NCBI GenBank assembly: GCA_963835135.1
Contig: CAWIEF010000005.1
Coordinates: forward strand, 620,001 to 684,000
Direction: 5' to 3'
Length of the DNA stretch: 64,000 nucleotides
From: JAVVHH01 sp963835135
GTDB taxonomy: Bacteria > Pseudomonadota > Alphaproteobacteria > Acetobacterales > Acetobacteraceae
Shown here in pieces: positions 34,022-42,706 of the stretch. Position 1 is the stretch's first letter. Every line of letters begins with the position of its first letter. The notes under the pieces were generated by a model, which saw only the letters and a program-made list of their open reading frames with translations, was not told where the DNA came from and searched no databases. The position numbers and the translations under genes are program-made.

Positions 34022-36127
34022 TCAGCTCCCTCTCCCGTCGGTGGGAGAGGGAGCATCGGCTGGCACGTTCGCCCGCAGCTCCGCCAGCCACGCCGCCGCG
34101 TTTCCGTCGGACGGCGCCCGCCAGTCGCCTCGCGGCGAGAGCGAACCGCCTGCCACCACCTTCGGCCCGTTCGGCATCGCCGACCGCTTGAACTGGCTGA
34201 ACGCGAAGAATCGCTGCAGGAAGACCTCTAGCCAGCCCCGAATCACCCCCAGCGGGTAGTCTCGCCGCATCGCCTCCGGGAAGCCCGGTGGCCACCGGCC
34301 CGAGGTGCGATCCCGCCACGCATGCCATGCTAGGAACGCGATCTTGGACGGGCGGAAGCCGTATCTCAGGACGTAGAACAGGTTGAAATCCTGGAGCTCG
34401 TACGGTCCGATCTTCGCCTCGGTGCTCTGCAGCACACCCGCCTCCGCCGGCACCAGTTCCGGCGAGATCTCGGTGCCCAGGATCGCCCCGAGCGTCGCCC
34501 CGACCTCGTCGTCGAACAACCGTTCGGCGATCACCCAACGGATCAGATGCTGGATCAGCGTCTTGGGCACGCCAGCGTTGACGTTGTAATGCGACATCTG
34601 GTCGCCGACGCCGTACGTGCACCAGCCGAGCCCGAGTTCCGAGAGATCTCCCGTCCCCAGCACGAACCCACCGCGTGCGTTCGCCGCCCGGAACAGATAA
34701 TCCGTCCGCAACCCGGCCTGCACGTTCTCGAACGCGATGTCGTAGACCGGCTCACCCCGCGCGAACGGATGCTTCAGATCGGCCAGCATCTGCCGCGCTG
34801 CCGGCGTGATATCCAGCTCCTCCGCCGTCACGCCCAGCGCCCGCATCAGCCGCCACGCGTTGCCTTTGGTCCCCTCGCTGGTCCCGAAGCCCGGCATCGT
34901 GAACGCGAGGATGTCCGAGCGCGGTGACCCCATCAGGTCCATCGCCCGGGCCGCCACGATGAGCGCCTGCGTGGAATCCAACCCGCCCGACACGCCGATG
35001 ACGATTTTGCCCGACCCGGTCTGCCGCCGCCGCTGCACCAGCCCGGCAACCTGGATGTTGTAGGCCTCGTAGCAGTCGAGCGAGAGCGCGGCGGGGTCGC
35101 TCGGCACGAACGGAAAGCGCTCCACCCGCCGCCGCAGCCCCAACTCCGCTTCGGGCGGTCCCGCCTCGAACGCGACGCGGCGGAACACCCCGCCGACCAC
35201 GTGCCGGTTATCGTCGAAGGACCCTTGCCTCGCCCGCTCCTGCCGCAGCAGATCGAGATCGACATCCACCACCACGCGCTGCCTCCCCTCGGGAAACCGC
35301 TCGCTCTCGGCCAACACGACCCCGTTCTCGAACACCGACACTTGCCCGTCCCAGGCGAGGTCCGTCGTGCTCTCCCCTACGCCGGCGGCCGCATAGACGT
35401 AGGCCGCCAAGCAGCGCGCCGATTGCGACCGACAGAGCATCCGCCGCGTCTCCGACTTGCCGATGACGATGTTGCTCGCCGACAGGTTCAGCAGCACCGT
35501 CGCCCCGGCCAGCGCTGCACCGGTGCTGGGCGGGGCCGGCACCCAGACATCCTCGCAGATCTCGGCATGGATCACGAGGCCGCGCAGGTCGCTGGCCTCG
35601 AACAGCAGATCAGGCCCGAACGGCGCTTCGGCGGCGCCGATCCGCACCGTGCCGCCCTCCGTCCCCGCCCCGGCCGCAAACCAGCGTTTCTCGTAGAACT
35701 CCCGGTAGTTCGGCGGGTACATCTTCGGCACGACCCCCAGCAGCCGCCCCCGGTGCACCACGACGGCGCAGTTGTACAGGCGCGCCCCATGCCGCACCGG
35801 TGCGCCGAACACGATGACGGGCAGCAACCCGGCCGAGCCGGCGACCACGGTGCCGATCCCCGCCTCGACCGCGTCCAGCAGGGCATCTTGCAGCAGCAGG
35901 TCGTCGATCGCATACCCGGACAGCGAGAGCTCCGGGAACAGCGCCACCACGGCTCCCTCCGCCGAACAGGCGCTTGCCGTGTCGAGGATACGGCCGGCAT
36001 TCGTTGCCGGGTCGGCCAACGCGATCACGTCGGTGCAGGCGGCCACGCGCGCGAACCCCTGCGCGTAGAGCGAGAAGAAGTTCAGCGGTTGGCCCCGTGC
36101 TTGACCAGCTTCTGCGCCAGGCTCCAT
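34022..36127 (-). CDS. nadE: Glutamine-dependent NAD+ synthetase
   Basis: 701 aa, two domains. N-terminal nitrilase-type amidase with Glu in FPELSLSGY, Lys in PKMYPPNY and nucleophile Cys in HAEICEDVWVP; it releases ammonia from glutamine. C-terminal ATP-pyrophosphatase synthetase with VSGGLDSTQAL and GTGDLSELGLGW. ATG at 36127 overlaps the acyl-CoA dehydrogenase by 46 bases; family similarity (FFSLYAQGFARVA) begins at ~36079, where only a CTG is available, so the start is uncertain. The last ~10 codons fall in a palindromic repeat. Confidence 0.92.
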   Translation of the reverse strand: MEPGAEAGQARGQPLNFFSLYAQGFARVAACTDVIALADPATNAGRILDTASACSAEGAVVALFPELSLSGYAIDDLLLQDALLDAVEAGIGTVVAGSAGLLPVIVFGAPVRHGARLYNCAVVVHRGRLLGVVPKMYPPNYREFYEKRWFAAGAGTEGGTVRIGAAEAPFGPDLLFEASDLRGLVIHAEICEDVWVPAPPSTGAALAGATVLLNLSASNIVIGKSETRRMLCRSQSARCLAAYVYAAAGVGESTTDLAWDGQVSVFENGVVLAESERFPEGRQRVVVDVDLDLLRQERARQGSFDDNRHVVGGVFRRVAFEAGPPEAELGLRRRVERFPFVPSDPAALSLDCYEAYNIQVAGLVQRRRQTGSGKIVIGVSGGLDSTQALIVAARAMDLMGSPRSDILAFTMPGFGTSEGTKGNAWRLMRALGVTAEELDITPAARQMLADLKHPFARGEPVYDIAFENVQAGLRTDYLFRAANARGGFVLGTGDLSELGLGWCTYGVGDQMSHYNVNAGVPKTLIQHLIRWVIAERLFDDEVGATLGAILGTEISPELVPAEAGVLQSTEAKIGPYELQDFNLFYVLRYGFRPSKIAFLAWHAWRDRTSGRWPPGFPEAMRRDYPLGVIRGWLEVFLQRFFAFSQFKRSAMPNGPKVVAGGSLSPRGDWRAPSDGNAAAWLAELRANVPADAPSPTDGRGS
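34025..34054. repeat. Short palindromic repeat, copy 2, inside the nadE 3' end
   Basis: GCTCCCTCTCCC-GTCGGT-GGGAGAGGGAGC, a perfect 12-bp stem. It encodes the APSPTDGRGS tail of NadE and sits directly after the convergent secreted-protein gene. Confidence 0.8.
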
Positions 36128-37251
36128 CGATGCACCTCGCTCGGCCCGTCATAGATGCGGAACGCCCGCACCTCGCGGAAAATCCGCTCCACCACCGTCT
36201 CCCCCGACACGCCCTGCCCGCCCAGCACCTGCACGCAGCGATCCGCCACGCGATAGATCGCCTCCGAACACACCACCTTGGCGATGCTGCTCTCCGTTCC
36301 GGCCCGCTCGCCCTGGTCGAGCAACCACGCGGTATGCCAGATGGTCAGCCGGCTGGTCCTGATGTCCATGTCGTTATCGGCCAGCATGAATCCCACCCCC
36401 TCATGCTCGGCCAGCGGCTTGCCGAACGCTTGCCGTTTGGCGGCGTAGCCGATCGCGATGTCCTGCGCGCGCCGGGCCGAGCCCAGCCAGCGCATGCAGT
36501 GCGTCAGCCGCGCCGGCGCCAGCCGGACCTGGGCATAGCGGAACCCGGCCCCGACCTCGCCCAACACGTCCTCGGCCCCAACCCGCAGCCCATCGAACAC
36601 CAGTACCGCGTGCCCGCCCGCGAAGCCCTGATCCATGGTGTCCATCACGCGCTCGACGCGGATTTCCGGCCGGTCCATGTCCGTCAGGAACATGGTCGCC
36701 TTGCCGTCCTCGCCCTTGGCCATGATGATGGCGAACCCGGCCCCCACCGCCCCGGTGATGAACCATTTGCGCCCGGTGATGACGTAGTCGTCGCCGTCCC
36801 GCACCGCGAGCGTCGAGAGCGCCGCCGGGTCCGACCCGGCTCCGGGCGGCGGCTCGGTCATCGCGAAGCACGACCGGATGGCGCCCGAGGCCAGCGGCCG
36901 CAGCCAGCGCTCTTTCTGCGCCTCGGTTCCGACGATCTCCATCAGGTGCATGTTGCCTTCGTCCGGCGCCGAGAGATTCATCGCCAACGGGCCCAGCACC
37001 GAATACCCGGCCTCCTCGAACACGATCGCCCGGCCGAAATGGCCGAGCCCGAGCCCGCCGTAGTGCTGGGCGACATGCGGCGCGAGAAGTCCGGCCTCTG
37101 CGGCCAACGCATTGAGCTCCCGCCGGAAACCGTCTTCCGGCCCGTGCGAGGTCTGGCGCGCATCGGCCTCGAGCGGGATGATCTTGTCGCGGATGAACAC
37201 CCGCGTCCGCTCTTGCAGTTCCGCCAACTCGGCTGGAATGGTGAAATCCAT
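36082..37251 (-). CDS. Acyl-CoA dehydrogenase
   Basis: 389 aa. Complete ACAD fold: FEEAGYSVLGPLAMNLSAPDEGN, CFAMTEPPPGAGSDP (FAD/substrate loop), GRKWFITGAVGAGFAI, KRQAFGKPLAEHEGV and the C-terminal VLGGQGVSGE followed by IYDGPSEVHR. The catalytic-base region and the APDEGNMHLM stretch resemble the ACAD10/11-LvaC type rather than straight-chain enzymes. An APH-like kinase, its usual partner, is 0.6 kb upstream on the same strand. Followed by nadE with overlap. Confidence 0.92.
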   Translation of the reverse strand: MDFTIPAELAELQERTRVFIRDKIIPLEADARQTSHGPEDGFRRELNALAAEAGLLAPHVAQHYGGLGLGHFGRAIVFEEAGYSVLGPLAMNLSAPDEGNMHLMEIVGTEAQKERWLRPLASGAIRSCFAMTEPPPGAGSDPAALSTLAVRDGDDYVITGRKWFITGAVGAGFAIIMAKGEDGKATMFLTDMDRPEIRVERVMDTMDQGFAGGHAVLVFDGLRVGAEDVLGEVGAGFRYAQVRLAPARLTHCMRWLGSARRAQDIAIGYAAKRQAFGKPLAEHEGVGFMLADNDMDIRTSRLTIWHTAWLLDQGERAGTESSIAKVVCSEAIYRVADRCVQVLGGQGVSGETVVERIFREVRAFRIYDGPSEVHRWSLAQKLVKHGANR

Positions 37252-37315
37252 CGTGCGCTCCTCTGCTCGACCCTACCGCCAAGCCGGCCCATTCCCAACC
37301 CGGTGGCGCGGCAAC

Positions 37316-37347
37316 AAAAAAGGCGGCGCCTTAACGGCGCCGCCTTT
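37316..37347 (-). terminator. Rho-independent terminator after the repeat protein gene
   Basis: Perfect stem AGGCGGCGCC / GGCGCCGCCT with a TTAAC loop (37321-37345). On the minus strand it is followed by a run of five T (A-run at 37316-37320). It closes the 37366-37716 gene. Confidence 0.88.
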
Positions 37348-37365
37348 GCCGGAACGCGGGGCTGC

Positions 37366-37716
37366 TCAGTAGGAGTGGACAGCGGCCCGGTGCTTGACGC
37401 GGTGCGCGGTTCGGCTGACCGCGGTGCCGCGCGGGTTGTTCCTGGTGCCGTCGGCTTGCGACGGGTATGCGCCGCTCACGTCGGTTCCCGCTGCGCGATC
37501 GAGAGCCCGGCCGGCTGCCGTGCCAGGAGGATTGCCCGGCGTCCCATCCCGTTGCGACGGGTAGGCGCCGCTCGTGTCGGTGCCGGCGGCGCGGTCGAGG
37601 GCACGGGTTGCGGCGGTGCCAGGCGGGTTCATGGTACTGGTCTGCGCCATCGCCGCGGCGCCGAAGGTGAGGGTCAACGCGGCGGTGAGGCCAAACAGAG
37701 TGCGCTTGTTCAACAT
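37366..37716 (-). CDS. Small secreted protein with 32-residue tandem repeats
   Basis: 116 aa. Signal peptide (LFGLTAALTLTFGAAAMAQ), then two nearly identical 32-residue units beginning NPPGTAA and containing RALDRAAGTD and SGAYPSQ, plus a truncated third (NPRGTAVSRTAHR). The C-terminus is basic (HRVKHRAAVHSY). No Cys and no known domain; it looks like a disordered periplasmic protein. It has a strong GAGGAG ribosome site and its own terminator, so it is probably well expressed alone. Function unknown. Confidence 0.8.
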   Translation of the reverse strand: MLNKRTLFGLTAALTLTFGAAAMAQTSTMNPPGTAATRALDRAAGTDTSGAYPSQRDGTPGNPPGTAAGRALDRAAGTDVSGAYPSQADGTRNNPRGTAVSRTAHRVKHRAAVHSY

Positions 37717-37816
37717 AATGTCTCCTCGCGGGCGGCCATCGTCCGTGATGCCATCCAACGCCGGAAATGCGGCCAAAGATCGCCGGCGCTGTGGCGGTTT
37801 TGAGGGAGGCGACTGG

Positions 37817-38830
37817 TCAGAACGCCCGCCCAGCCGCGATCTCGGCGCCGAACGCCAGGAGCCCCGTCCCCAGCTCGCCGAACCGCGCGTAGCGCTCGTC
37901 GGTCGTCGCACCCCGCCGATACAGCCTGTGCAACTGCAGGAAGATGACGCTGAGCTTGACGACGGCCAGCACCCGGTGGAACCGGATGTCCGACACGTCG
38001 CGTCCGGTGAGTTCACCCCAGCGCAAGGCGGCCGCCTCGCGCGTGACGAAGCCATCGCCCGCCGTGGGCATCTGCTGCAATTGGTGCATGACCGGCGGAT
38101 CGCCGGGCTCCACCCAGTAGCTCAACAGCGTCGCCAGATCGAATATCGGGTCGCCCCGCGTACCCTGGTCCCAGTCCACCACCGCGTTGGGGGCAAGAGA
38201 GACCGGATCGAGGATGACGTTGTCGAGCTTGAAATCATTGTGCAGCAAGCCCGGCGCGCGATCCGGCACCGCATTCGCCCGTAGCCACCTCCCCAGCTCG
38301 TCCAGCACCGGCCCGGCCTCGGCCGCCGCGCCTCGCTTGAGCCAGCCCTCGACCGCTCGCCCGAGGAAACCGTCCGGCCGCCCCAGCCCATCGAGCCCCA
38401 ACGCCGAAGTATCCACCGTGTTGATCGCCGCGAGCGTCGTCAGCAGCATCTCCGACAGCGCGGCGCCACGCCCCGCATATTGGCGGGGCAGCACACCGTG
38501 GACGACCACGCCGTCCCGGTATTCCAGGATCTGGAACTTCACGCCGATGACGCTCTCGTCGTCGCAAAGGTGCAGGCTACGCGGCACGAACCGCAGCCGA
38601 TCCGGCAGGCGCGAGAGGATCCGGTGCTCCCGCGCCATGTCGTGCGCTCCCGGCGGTAACGGTCCCGGCGGGGGCCGCCGCAGGACGGCCGGCCCGCTTT
38701 GCAATGCGATCAAGTAGTTCCGGTTTGCGAACCCCCCGGGAAACCGCGTTCGCTCGCCCGGCTGCAGGTCCAGCCCGTGCCGCGCCAAATGTGCGCCGAC
38801 GGCCTCCCAGTCCATATCGTTGTCGTCCAT
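37817..38830 (-). CDS. APH-family kinase, ACAD10/11-LvaA-like
   Basis: 337 aa aminoglycoside-phosphotransferase fold. Nucleotide/GxF loop FPGGFANRNYLI, the catalytic loop LLHNDFKLDNVILDP (Asp and Asn) and metal-binding VVDWDQGTRGDPIFDLA are intact. In mammals ACAD10/11 and in bacteria LvaA, such kinases phosphorylate a 4-hydroxyacyl-CoA for a partner ACAD-like enzyme. An ACAD is 0.6 kb downstream on the same strand, which supports that role, but the assignment is inference. Divergent from the thiolase gene. Confidence 0.82.
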   Translation of the reverse strand: MDDNDMDWEAVGAHLARHGLDLQPGERTRFPGGFANRNYLIALQSGPAVLRRPPPGPLPPGAHDMAREHRILSRLPDRLRFVPRSLHLCDDESVIGVKFQILEYRDGVVVHGVLPRQYAGRGAALSEMLLTTLAAINTVDTSALGLDGLGRPDGFLGRAVEGWLKRGAAAEAGPVLDELGRWLRANAVPDRAPGLLHNDFKLDNVILDPVSLAPNAVVDWDQGTRGDPIFDLATLLSYWVEPGDPPVMHQLQQMPTAGDGFVTREAAALRWGELTGRDVSDIRFHRVLAVVKLSVIFLQLHRLYRRGATTDERYARFGELGTGLLAFGAEIAAGRAF

Positions 38831-38902
38831 CTGCCACAGCTTGGTCAGTCTGGACGGCGGCGTCCAGGCGGCTTAACCAACGGCAAAACCGGAGGCCGAT
38901 CC

Positions 38903-40105
38903 ATGTCCGACGCTTTCATCTGCGACTTCGCCCGCACGCCCATCGGCCGCTACGCGGGCGCGTTGAAGGACGTCCGCACCGACGATCTCGCCGCCCATCC
39001 CATTCGCGTGCTCAAGGAACGCAATGCCGGCGTCGATTGGGACCAGCTCGACGATTGCTACATGGGATGCGCCAACCAAGCCGGGGAGGACAACCGCAAC
39101 GTCGCCCGCATGGCCACCTTGCTGGCCGGGCTCCCCACAAGCGTTCCGGGCAGCACGGTCAACCGCCTGTGCGGCAGCGGGCTGGACGCCGTCGGCACCG
39201 CCGCCCGCGCCATCCGTGCCGGCGAAGCCGAGCTGATGCTGGCCGGCGGCGTCGAGAGCATGACGCGGGCGCCCTTCGTGCAGGGCAAGGCGACAGAAGC
39301 GTTCGCCCGCGCCGCCGAGATCTACGACACCACGATCGGCTGGCGCTTCGTCAACGGCCTGATGAAATCGATGTACGGCACGGACTCGATGCCCGAGACG
39401 GGCGAGAACGTCGCCGAGCAATTCCAGGTCACCCGCGAGGCACAGGACCGGTTCGCGCTCCGCAGTCAGCAGAAGGCCGGCGCCGCACAGGCCAGCGGCT
39501 TCTTCGCCCGCGAGATCGCGCCCATCACCATCAAGGGCCGCAAGGGCGACATGGTCGTCAGCGCGGACGAACATCCCCGCCCCGACACCACGATGGAACA
39601 GCTCACCAAGCTGAAGACGCCCTTCCGCAACCCGGGCACCGTCACCGCCGGCAACGCCTCCGGTGTCAATGACGGGGCGGCTGCGCTCCTGATCGCGAGC
39701 GCGGACGCCGCCAAGCGCCACGGGTTGACGCCGCGCGCCCGGGTCGTCGCCATGGCCACCGCCGGCGTCGAACCCCGCATCATGGGCATCGGCCCGGCGC
39801 CGGCCGTGCAGAAGCTGCTCGAGCGCACTGGGCTCACACTCCGCGACATCGACCTCATCGAATTGAACGAAGCGTTCGCCTCGCAGGGGATTGCGGTCCT
39901 GCGTCAGCTCGCCCTGCAGGAGGACGACCCCCGGGTCAACCCGCACGGTGGCGCCATCGCCCTCGGCCACCCCCTCGGGGCGTCCGGCGCGCGCTTGGCC
40001 ATGACGGCGGTAAACGCACTCGAGACGACTGGCGGCACCCGGGCCATCGTGACGATGTGCATCGGCGTCGGCCAGGGCATCGCGGCCTTGATCGAGCGCG
40101 TCTGA
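38903..40105 (+). CDS. Acetyl-CoA acyltransferase, PcaF-type thiolase
   Basis: 400 aa thiolase. Active Cys in VNRLCGSGLDAVG (~residue 90), NEAFASQG, the His of GGAIALGHPLGASGAR and the second Cys in VTMCIGVGQGIA. The start (AFICDFARTPIGRYAGALKDVRTDDLA) and the NRNVARMATLLAGLP stretch closely follow 3-oxoadipyl-CoA thiolase PcaF, but no other beta-ketoadipate gene is nearby, so general beta-ketothiolase use is equally likely. ATG at 38903 follows GGAGG. Confidence 0.93.
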   Translation: MSDAFICDFARTPIGRYAGALKDVRTDDLAAHPIRVLKERNAGVDWDQLDDCYMGCANQAGEDNRNVARMATLLAGLPTSVPGSTVNRLCGSGLDAVGTAARAIRAGEAELMLAGGVESMTRAPFVQGKATEAFARAAEIYDTTIGWRFVNGLMKSMYGTDSMPETGENVAEQFQVTREAQDRFALRSQQKAGAAQASGFFAREIAPITIKGRKGDMVVSADEHPRPDTTMEQLTKLKTPFRNPGTVTAGNASGVNDGAAALLIASADAAKRHGLTPRARVVAMATAGVEPRIMGIGPAPAVQKLLERTGLTLRDIDLIELNEAFASQGIAVLRQLALQEDDPRVNPHGGAIALGHPLGASGARLAMTAVNALETTGGTRAIVTMCIGVGQGIAALIERV

Positions 40106-40107
40106 CG

Positions 40108-40141
40108 AAAAAGGGGCGCTGACCTCCCGGCCAGCGCCCCT
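40108..40141 (-). terminator. Intrinsic terminator after the DUF892 gene
   Basis: AGGGGCGCTG / CAGCGCCCCT perfect 10-bp stem. On the minus strand it runs into five T (A-run at 40108-40112). It terminates the ferritin-like gene and may also shield the convergent thiolase. Confidence 0.85.
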
Positions 40142-40164
40142 CCCAGTCGAACCGGTATCGCCGC

Positions 40165-40686
40165 TTAGGCTGCGGCGGCGGCCTTTTCGTGCTTGGCCGC
40201 AACCTTGGCCAGCTTCTCGCCCATCTGACTGGTCAGTTCGTCTGCGCCATAGATGTCGCTGACGATCAACTCGAGCTTGGCGACGTGATCCTTCATCGCC
40301 AACGCCTTGGCCATTGCCTTGACGGAACCAAAGCCGGTGATGCCGTAGTGGCACATCCGCTGGTATTGCGTGATGATCACGATGTCCTTCAGGTCCTCGT
40401 TGTCCGGCGCTTCCTTCTGGGCATGCGTTAGAGCCTCCCTGCAGAGACCTTCCATGCCCTTGCAGTGCTCCTTCTGGACCTCGGAGCCAGCGCTCGACAG
40501 CAATTCCTTGAGCGTTTCGTTGTGCTTGGTGATGCCGGTCATGGAATTGGTCAGATGCTTCTTCAGCTTGGCATCATGTGCGCCTTCGGTCAGCGTCTGA
40601 AGCACCCGGACCATCTGGTCGTTGGCCGACCAAAGATCCTTGATCTCATCCGTATAAACTTCCTTGAGGCTCGTAGGTGTAGACAT
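40165..40686 (-). CDS. DUF892 (YciE/YciF) ferritin-like protein
   Basis: 173 aa four-helix protein. SLKEVYTDEIKDLWSANDQM is the family N-terminus. Glu/His positions recur in the helices (EKLKKHL-like helix, HNETLKELL, YQRMCHYGITGFGSV). YciE/YciF proteins are stress-induced, di-iron or metal-binding ferritin-like proteins. Start at ATG 40686 with GAGG upstream. Own terminator downstream. Confidence 0.88.
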   Translation of the reverse strand: MSTPTSLKEVYTDEIKDLWSANDQMVRVLQTLTEGAHDAKLKKHLTNSMTGITKHNETLKELLSSAGSEVQKEHCKGMEGLCREALTHAQKEAPDNEDLKDIVIITQYQRMCHYGITGFGSVKAMAKALAMKDHVAKLELIVSDIYGADELTSQMGEKLAKVAAKHEKAAAAA

Positions 40687-40807
40687 CGTAAAGTCCTCGT
40701 TCAATTGATCCCGCGTGGTCAACGCGCCCCAAACAGCATCCGTTGCCCGATCAAATTTCCGCTCGCGACGCCTTTACGCGGGGGCTTTCAGCCCAGGGAT
40801 AGCCCGA

Positions 40808-41125
40808 TCACCGACGGCCAGGAGCGACCAGCGCAATCAGCGCGGCTACCAATAGGACGCCACGCGGACCCGCGAGCTTCGTTCGGCTGCGCTCGATTTC
40901 GCTGGCCAGAACGACGGCGCTCGCGCCCGCCAGCATGGCCGCCCCGACCCGGCGCGTCCGACGCATTCCCATCAGCAATCCGCCCGCGATCTCTGCGGCC
41001 GCCACTGCGCCCATCCCCTCGCGCGACCAGCCGAGGTCCCGGAACAACTCGTCGTAGTTCTTGTCCCCACTCAGCTTGTCCGCCCCCGCGACCGCAAACG
41101 CGGCACCCAGCAACGCGTAGATCAT
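40808..41125 (-). CDS. Small DoxX-like membrane protein
   Basis: 105 aa with three or four hydrophobic segments and the opening MIYALLGAAFAVAGADKLSG, then YDELFRDLGWS and a Gly-rich helix AAAEIAGGLLMG, a weak DoxX-like pattern. Function unknown. Its start sits in an 'atcatgg' context, facing the YcgN gene. Confidence 0.65.
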   Translation of the reverse strand: MIYALLGAAFAVAGADKLSGDKNYDELFRDLGWSREGMGAVAAAEIAGGLLMGMRRTRRVGAAMLAGASAVVLASEIERSRTKLAGPRGVLLVAALIALVAPGRR

Positions 41126-41216
41126 GGCGACCCCTCTGTTTCATCGTCACCCGAACGCGTCGCTATGGAGTACGTTCGAACTGGTCCGCCGCCGCCGCCT
41201 CTGCGATAAAGCCGCC

Positions 41217-41690
41217 ATGGCCAGCGCTGCCCCTTTTTGGCAAACCAAGTCACTCGACGAGATGTCTCCCGAGGAGTGGGAATCCGTCTGCGATGGCTGC
41301 GGCCGTTGCTGCTTGCACAAGCTGCGCGACGACGACACGGAGGAGCTGTCCTTCACCAACGTCGCCTGCCGCCTGCTCGACCGCGGCACCTGCCGATGCA
41401 GCAACTATCCAAACCGGCGCGACGACGTGCCCGATTGCGTCTCGCTCACCCCGGCCATGGTCCGCGAGATCGACTGGTTGCCGCCGTCGTGCGCCTACCG
41501 ATTGCTTGCCGAAGGCCGCGACCTGCTGCCCTGGCACCCTCTCCGCTCCGGCAGCCCGGACACCGTCCACGAGGCCGGCGCCTCCGTCCGCGGACGTGCC
41601 GTCGACGAACGCGAGGCCGGCCCGCTCGAAGACTACATCGTCACCTGGCCCGGCCGCATGCCGCGTCGCAACAAAGGACCGAGAAGCTGA
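41217..41690 (+). CDS. YcgN-family cysteine-cluster protein (UPF0260)
   Basis: 157 aa. Conserved start FWQTKSLDEMSPEEWESVCDGCGRCCLHKL, then a second Cys group CRLLDRGTCRCSNYPNR...DC and WLPPSCAYRL. About eight Cys suggest an Fe-S or zinc site. The family has a YkgJ-type CxxCxxCC domain of unknown function. The ATG at 41217 begins the family-conserved part; an in-frame ATG at 41124 adds a non-conserved leader. The stop overlaps the next gene in TGATG. Confidence 0.9.
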   Translation: MASAAPFWQTKSLDEMSPEEWESVCDGCGRCCLHKLRDDDTEELSFTNVACRLLDRGTCRCSNYPNRRDDVPDCVSLTPAMVREIDWLPPSCAYRLLAEGRDLLPWHPLRSGSPDTVHEAGASVRGRAVDEREAGPLEDYIVTWPGRMPRRNKGPRS

Positions 41691-42607
41691 TGCAGAACGC
41701 GCTCTACGGTGGGGTCAACGTCGCCGTGCTGACCGCCATGCGGCCCGACCTCACGGTCGATCTCGACTTGATGGCCGCCCACTCGCGCTGGTTGCTCGAA
41801 CAGGGCGCCAACGGCCTGGGTGTGCTCGGGACGACGGGTGAAGCCAACTCGCTCGGCATCTCCGAGCGGCTTCACCTCATGGAAGGGCTCGTCGAGCGCG
41901 GCCTGCCCGCCAACAAGATGCTGCCGGGCGTGGGCGTGCCGGCCATTCCCGACACGGTCGCGATGGCGCGCCGGGCTGCCGAGTTGGGGTGCCGCGGTTG
42001 CCTCGTCCTCCCCCCGTTCTTCTACAAGAACCCCAGCGAGGACGGCCTCTTCGCGTATTACAGCGAGATCATCCAGCGGGTCGGCGGTGCGCTGGCGCTC
42101 TATTTCTACCATTTCCCCGCCCAATCGGCCGTGCCCATCACGGTCAGCCTGATCGAGCGCCTGCTCCGCGCCAATCCTGGTGCGCTGAAGGGGATCAAGG
42201 ACAGCACCGGCGACTGGTCGAACACGAAGAGCTACATCGACAATTTTGCCGCGGATGGGTTCGAGGTCTATTGCGGCGATGACGGCCACCTGCTGCAGAA
42301 CTTGCAGGCTGGGGGCGCCGGGTCGATCTCTGCGGCCAGCAACGTGAGCGCCGCCACCAACGCGCGCGTCTATGCGAACTGGAACAAGCCCGAGGGGGCG
42401 ACCGCTCAGCACGCTCTGACCGCGATGCGCGCCGCGGTCACGTCCGCGCCGCTGATCCCCGGCCTGAAGGCGTTGGTCGCGCGCCATACCGGCGAGGCGG
42501 ACTGGGAGACGATCCGGCCGCCGCACGTCACATTGACCGCCGAGCAGAAGGCAAAGCTGTTCGACACGTTCGACGCCTGCGGCGTCGAGCTCGCCGCCGC
42601 CGCCTGA
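41690..42607 (+). CDS. Dihydrodipicolinate synthase/N-acetylneuraminate lyase family aldolase
   Basis: 305 aa class I aldolase of the DapA superfamily. GTTGEANSL (substrate loop), the Tyr of LYFYHFPAQ (~residue 137), and the Schiff-base Lys in LKGIKDSTGD (~residue 167) are present. Its position with sugar-acid genes suggests a 2-keto-3-deoxy sugar-acid aldolase or dehydratase rather than lysine biosynthesis (inference). The start shares one base with the YcgN stop. A long hairpin follows at 42610. Confidence 0.85.
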   Translation: MQNALYGGVNVAVLTAMRPDLTVDLDLMAAHSRWLLEQGANGLGVLGTTGEANSLGISERLHLMEGLVERGLPANKMLPGVGVPAIPDTVAMARRAAELGCRGCLVLPPFFYKNPSEDGLFAYYSEIIQRVGGALALYFYHFPAQSAVPITVSLIERLLRANPGALKGIKDSTGDWSNTKSYIDNFAADGFEVYCGDDGHLLQNLQAGGAGSISAASNVSAATNARVYANWNKPEGATAQHALTAMRAAVTSAPLIPGLKALVARHTGEADWETIRPPHVTLTAEQKAKLFDTFDACGVELAAAA

Positions 42608-42609
42608 CA

Positions 42610-42646
42610 CGCAGGACCCTGTCGCCGGGCTGAGACGGGTCCTGCG
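42610..42646 (+). terminator. Long hairpin after the DapA-like gene
   Basis: CGCAGGACCC / GGGTCCTGCG, 10 bp, extended inward after one unpaired base by GTC/GAC. There is no U-run. Terminator or processing signal between the aldolase and the HpcH/HpaI gene. Confidence 0.5.
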
Positions 42647-42706
42647 ATTGCCCCCGCGCTCCGCCCGGCCTAGCCTCCGCCCAACAACCGTCGGAGGACG
42701 CCCACA

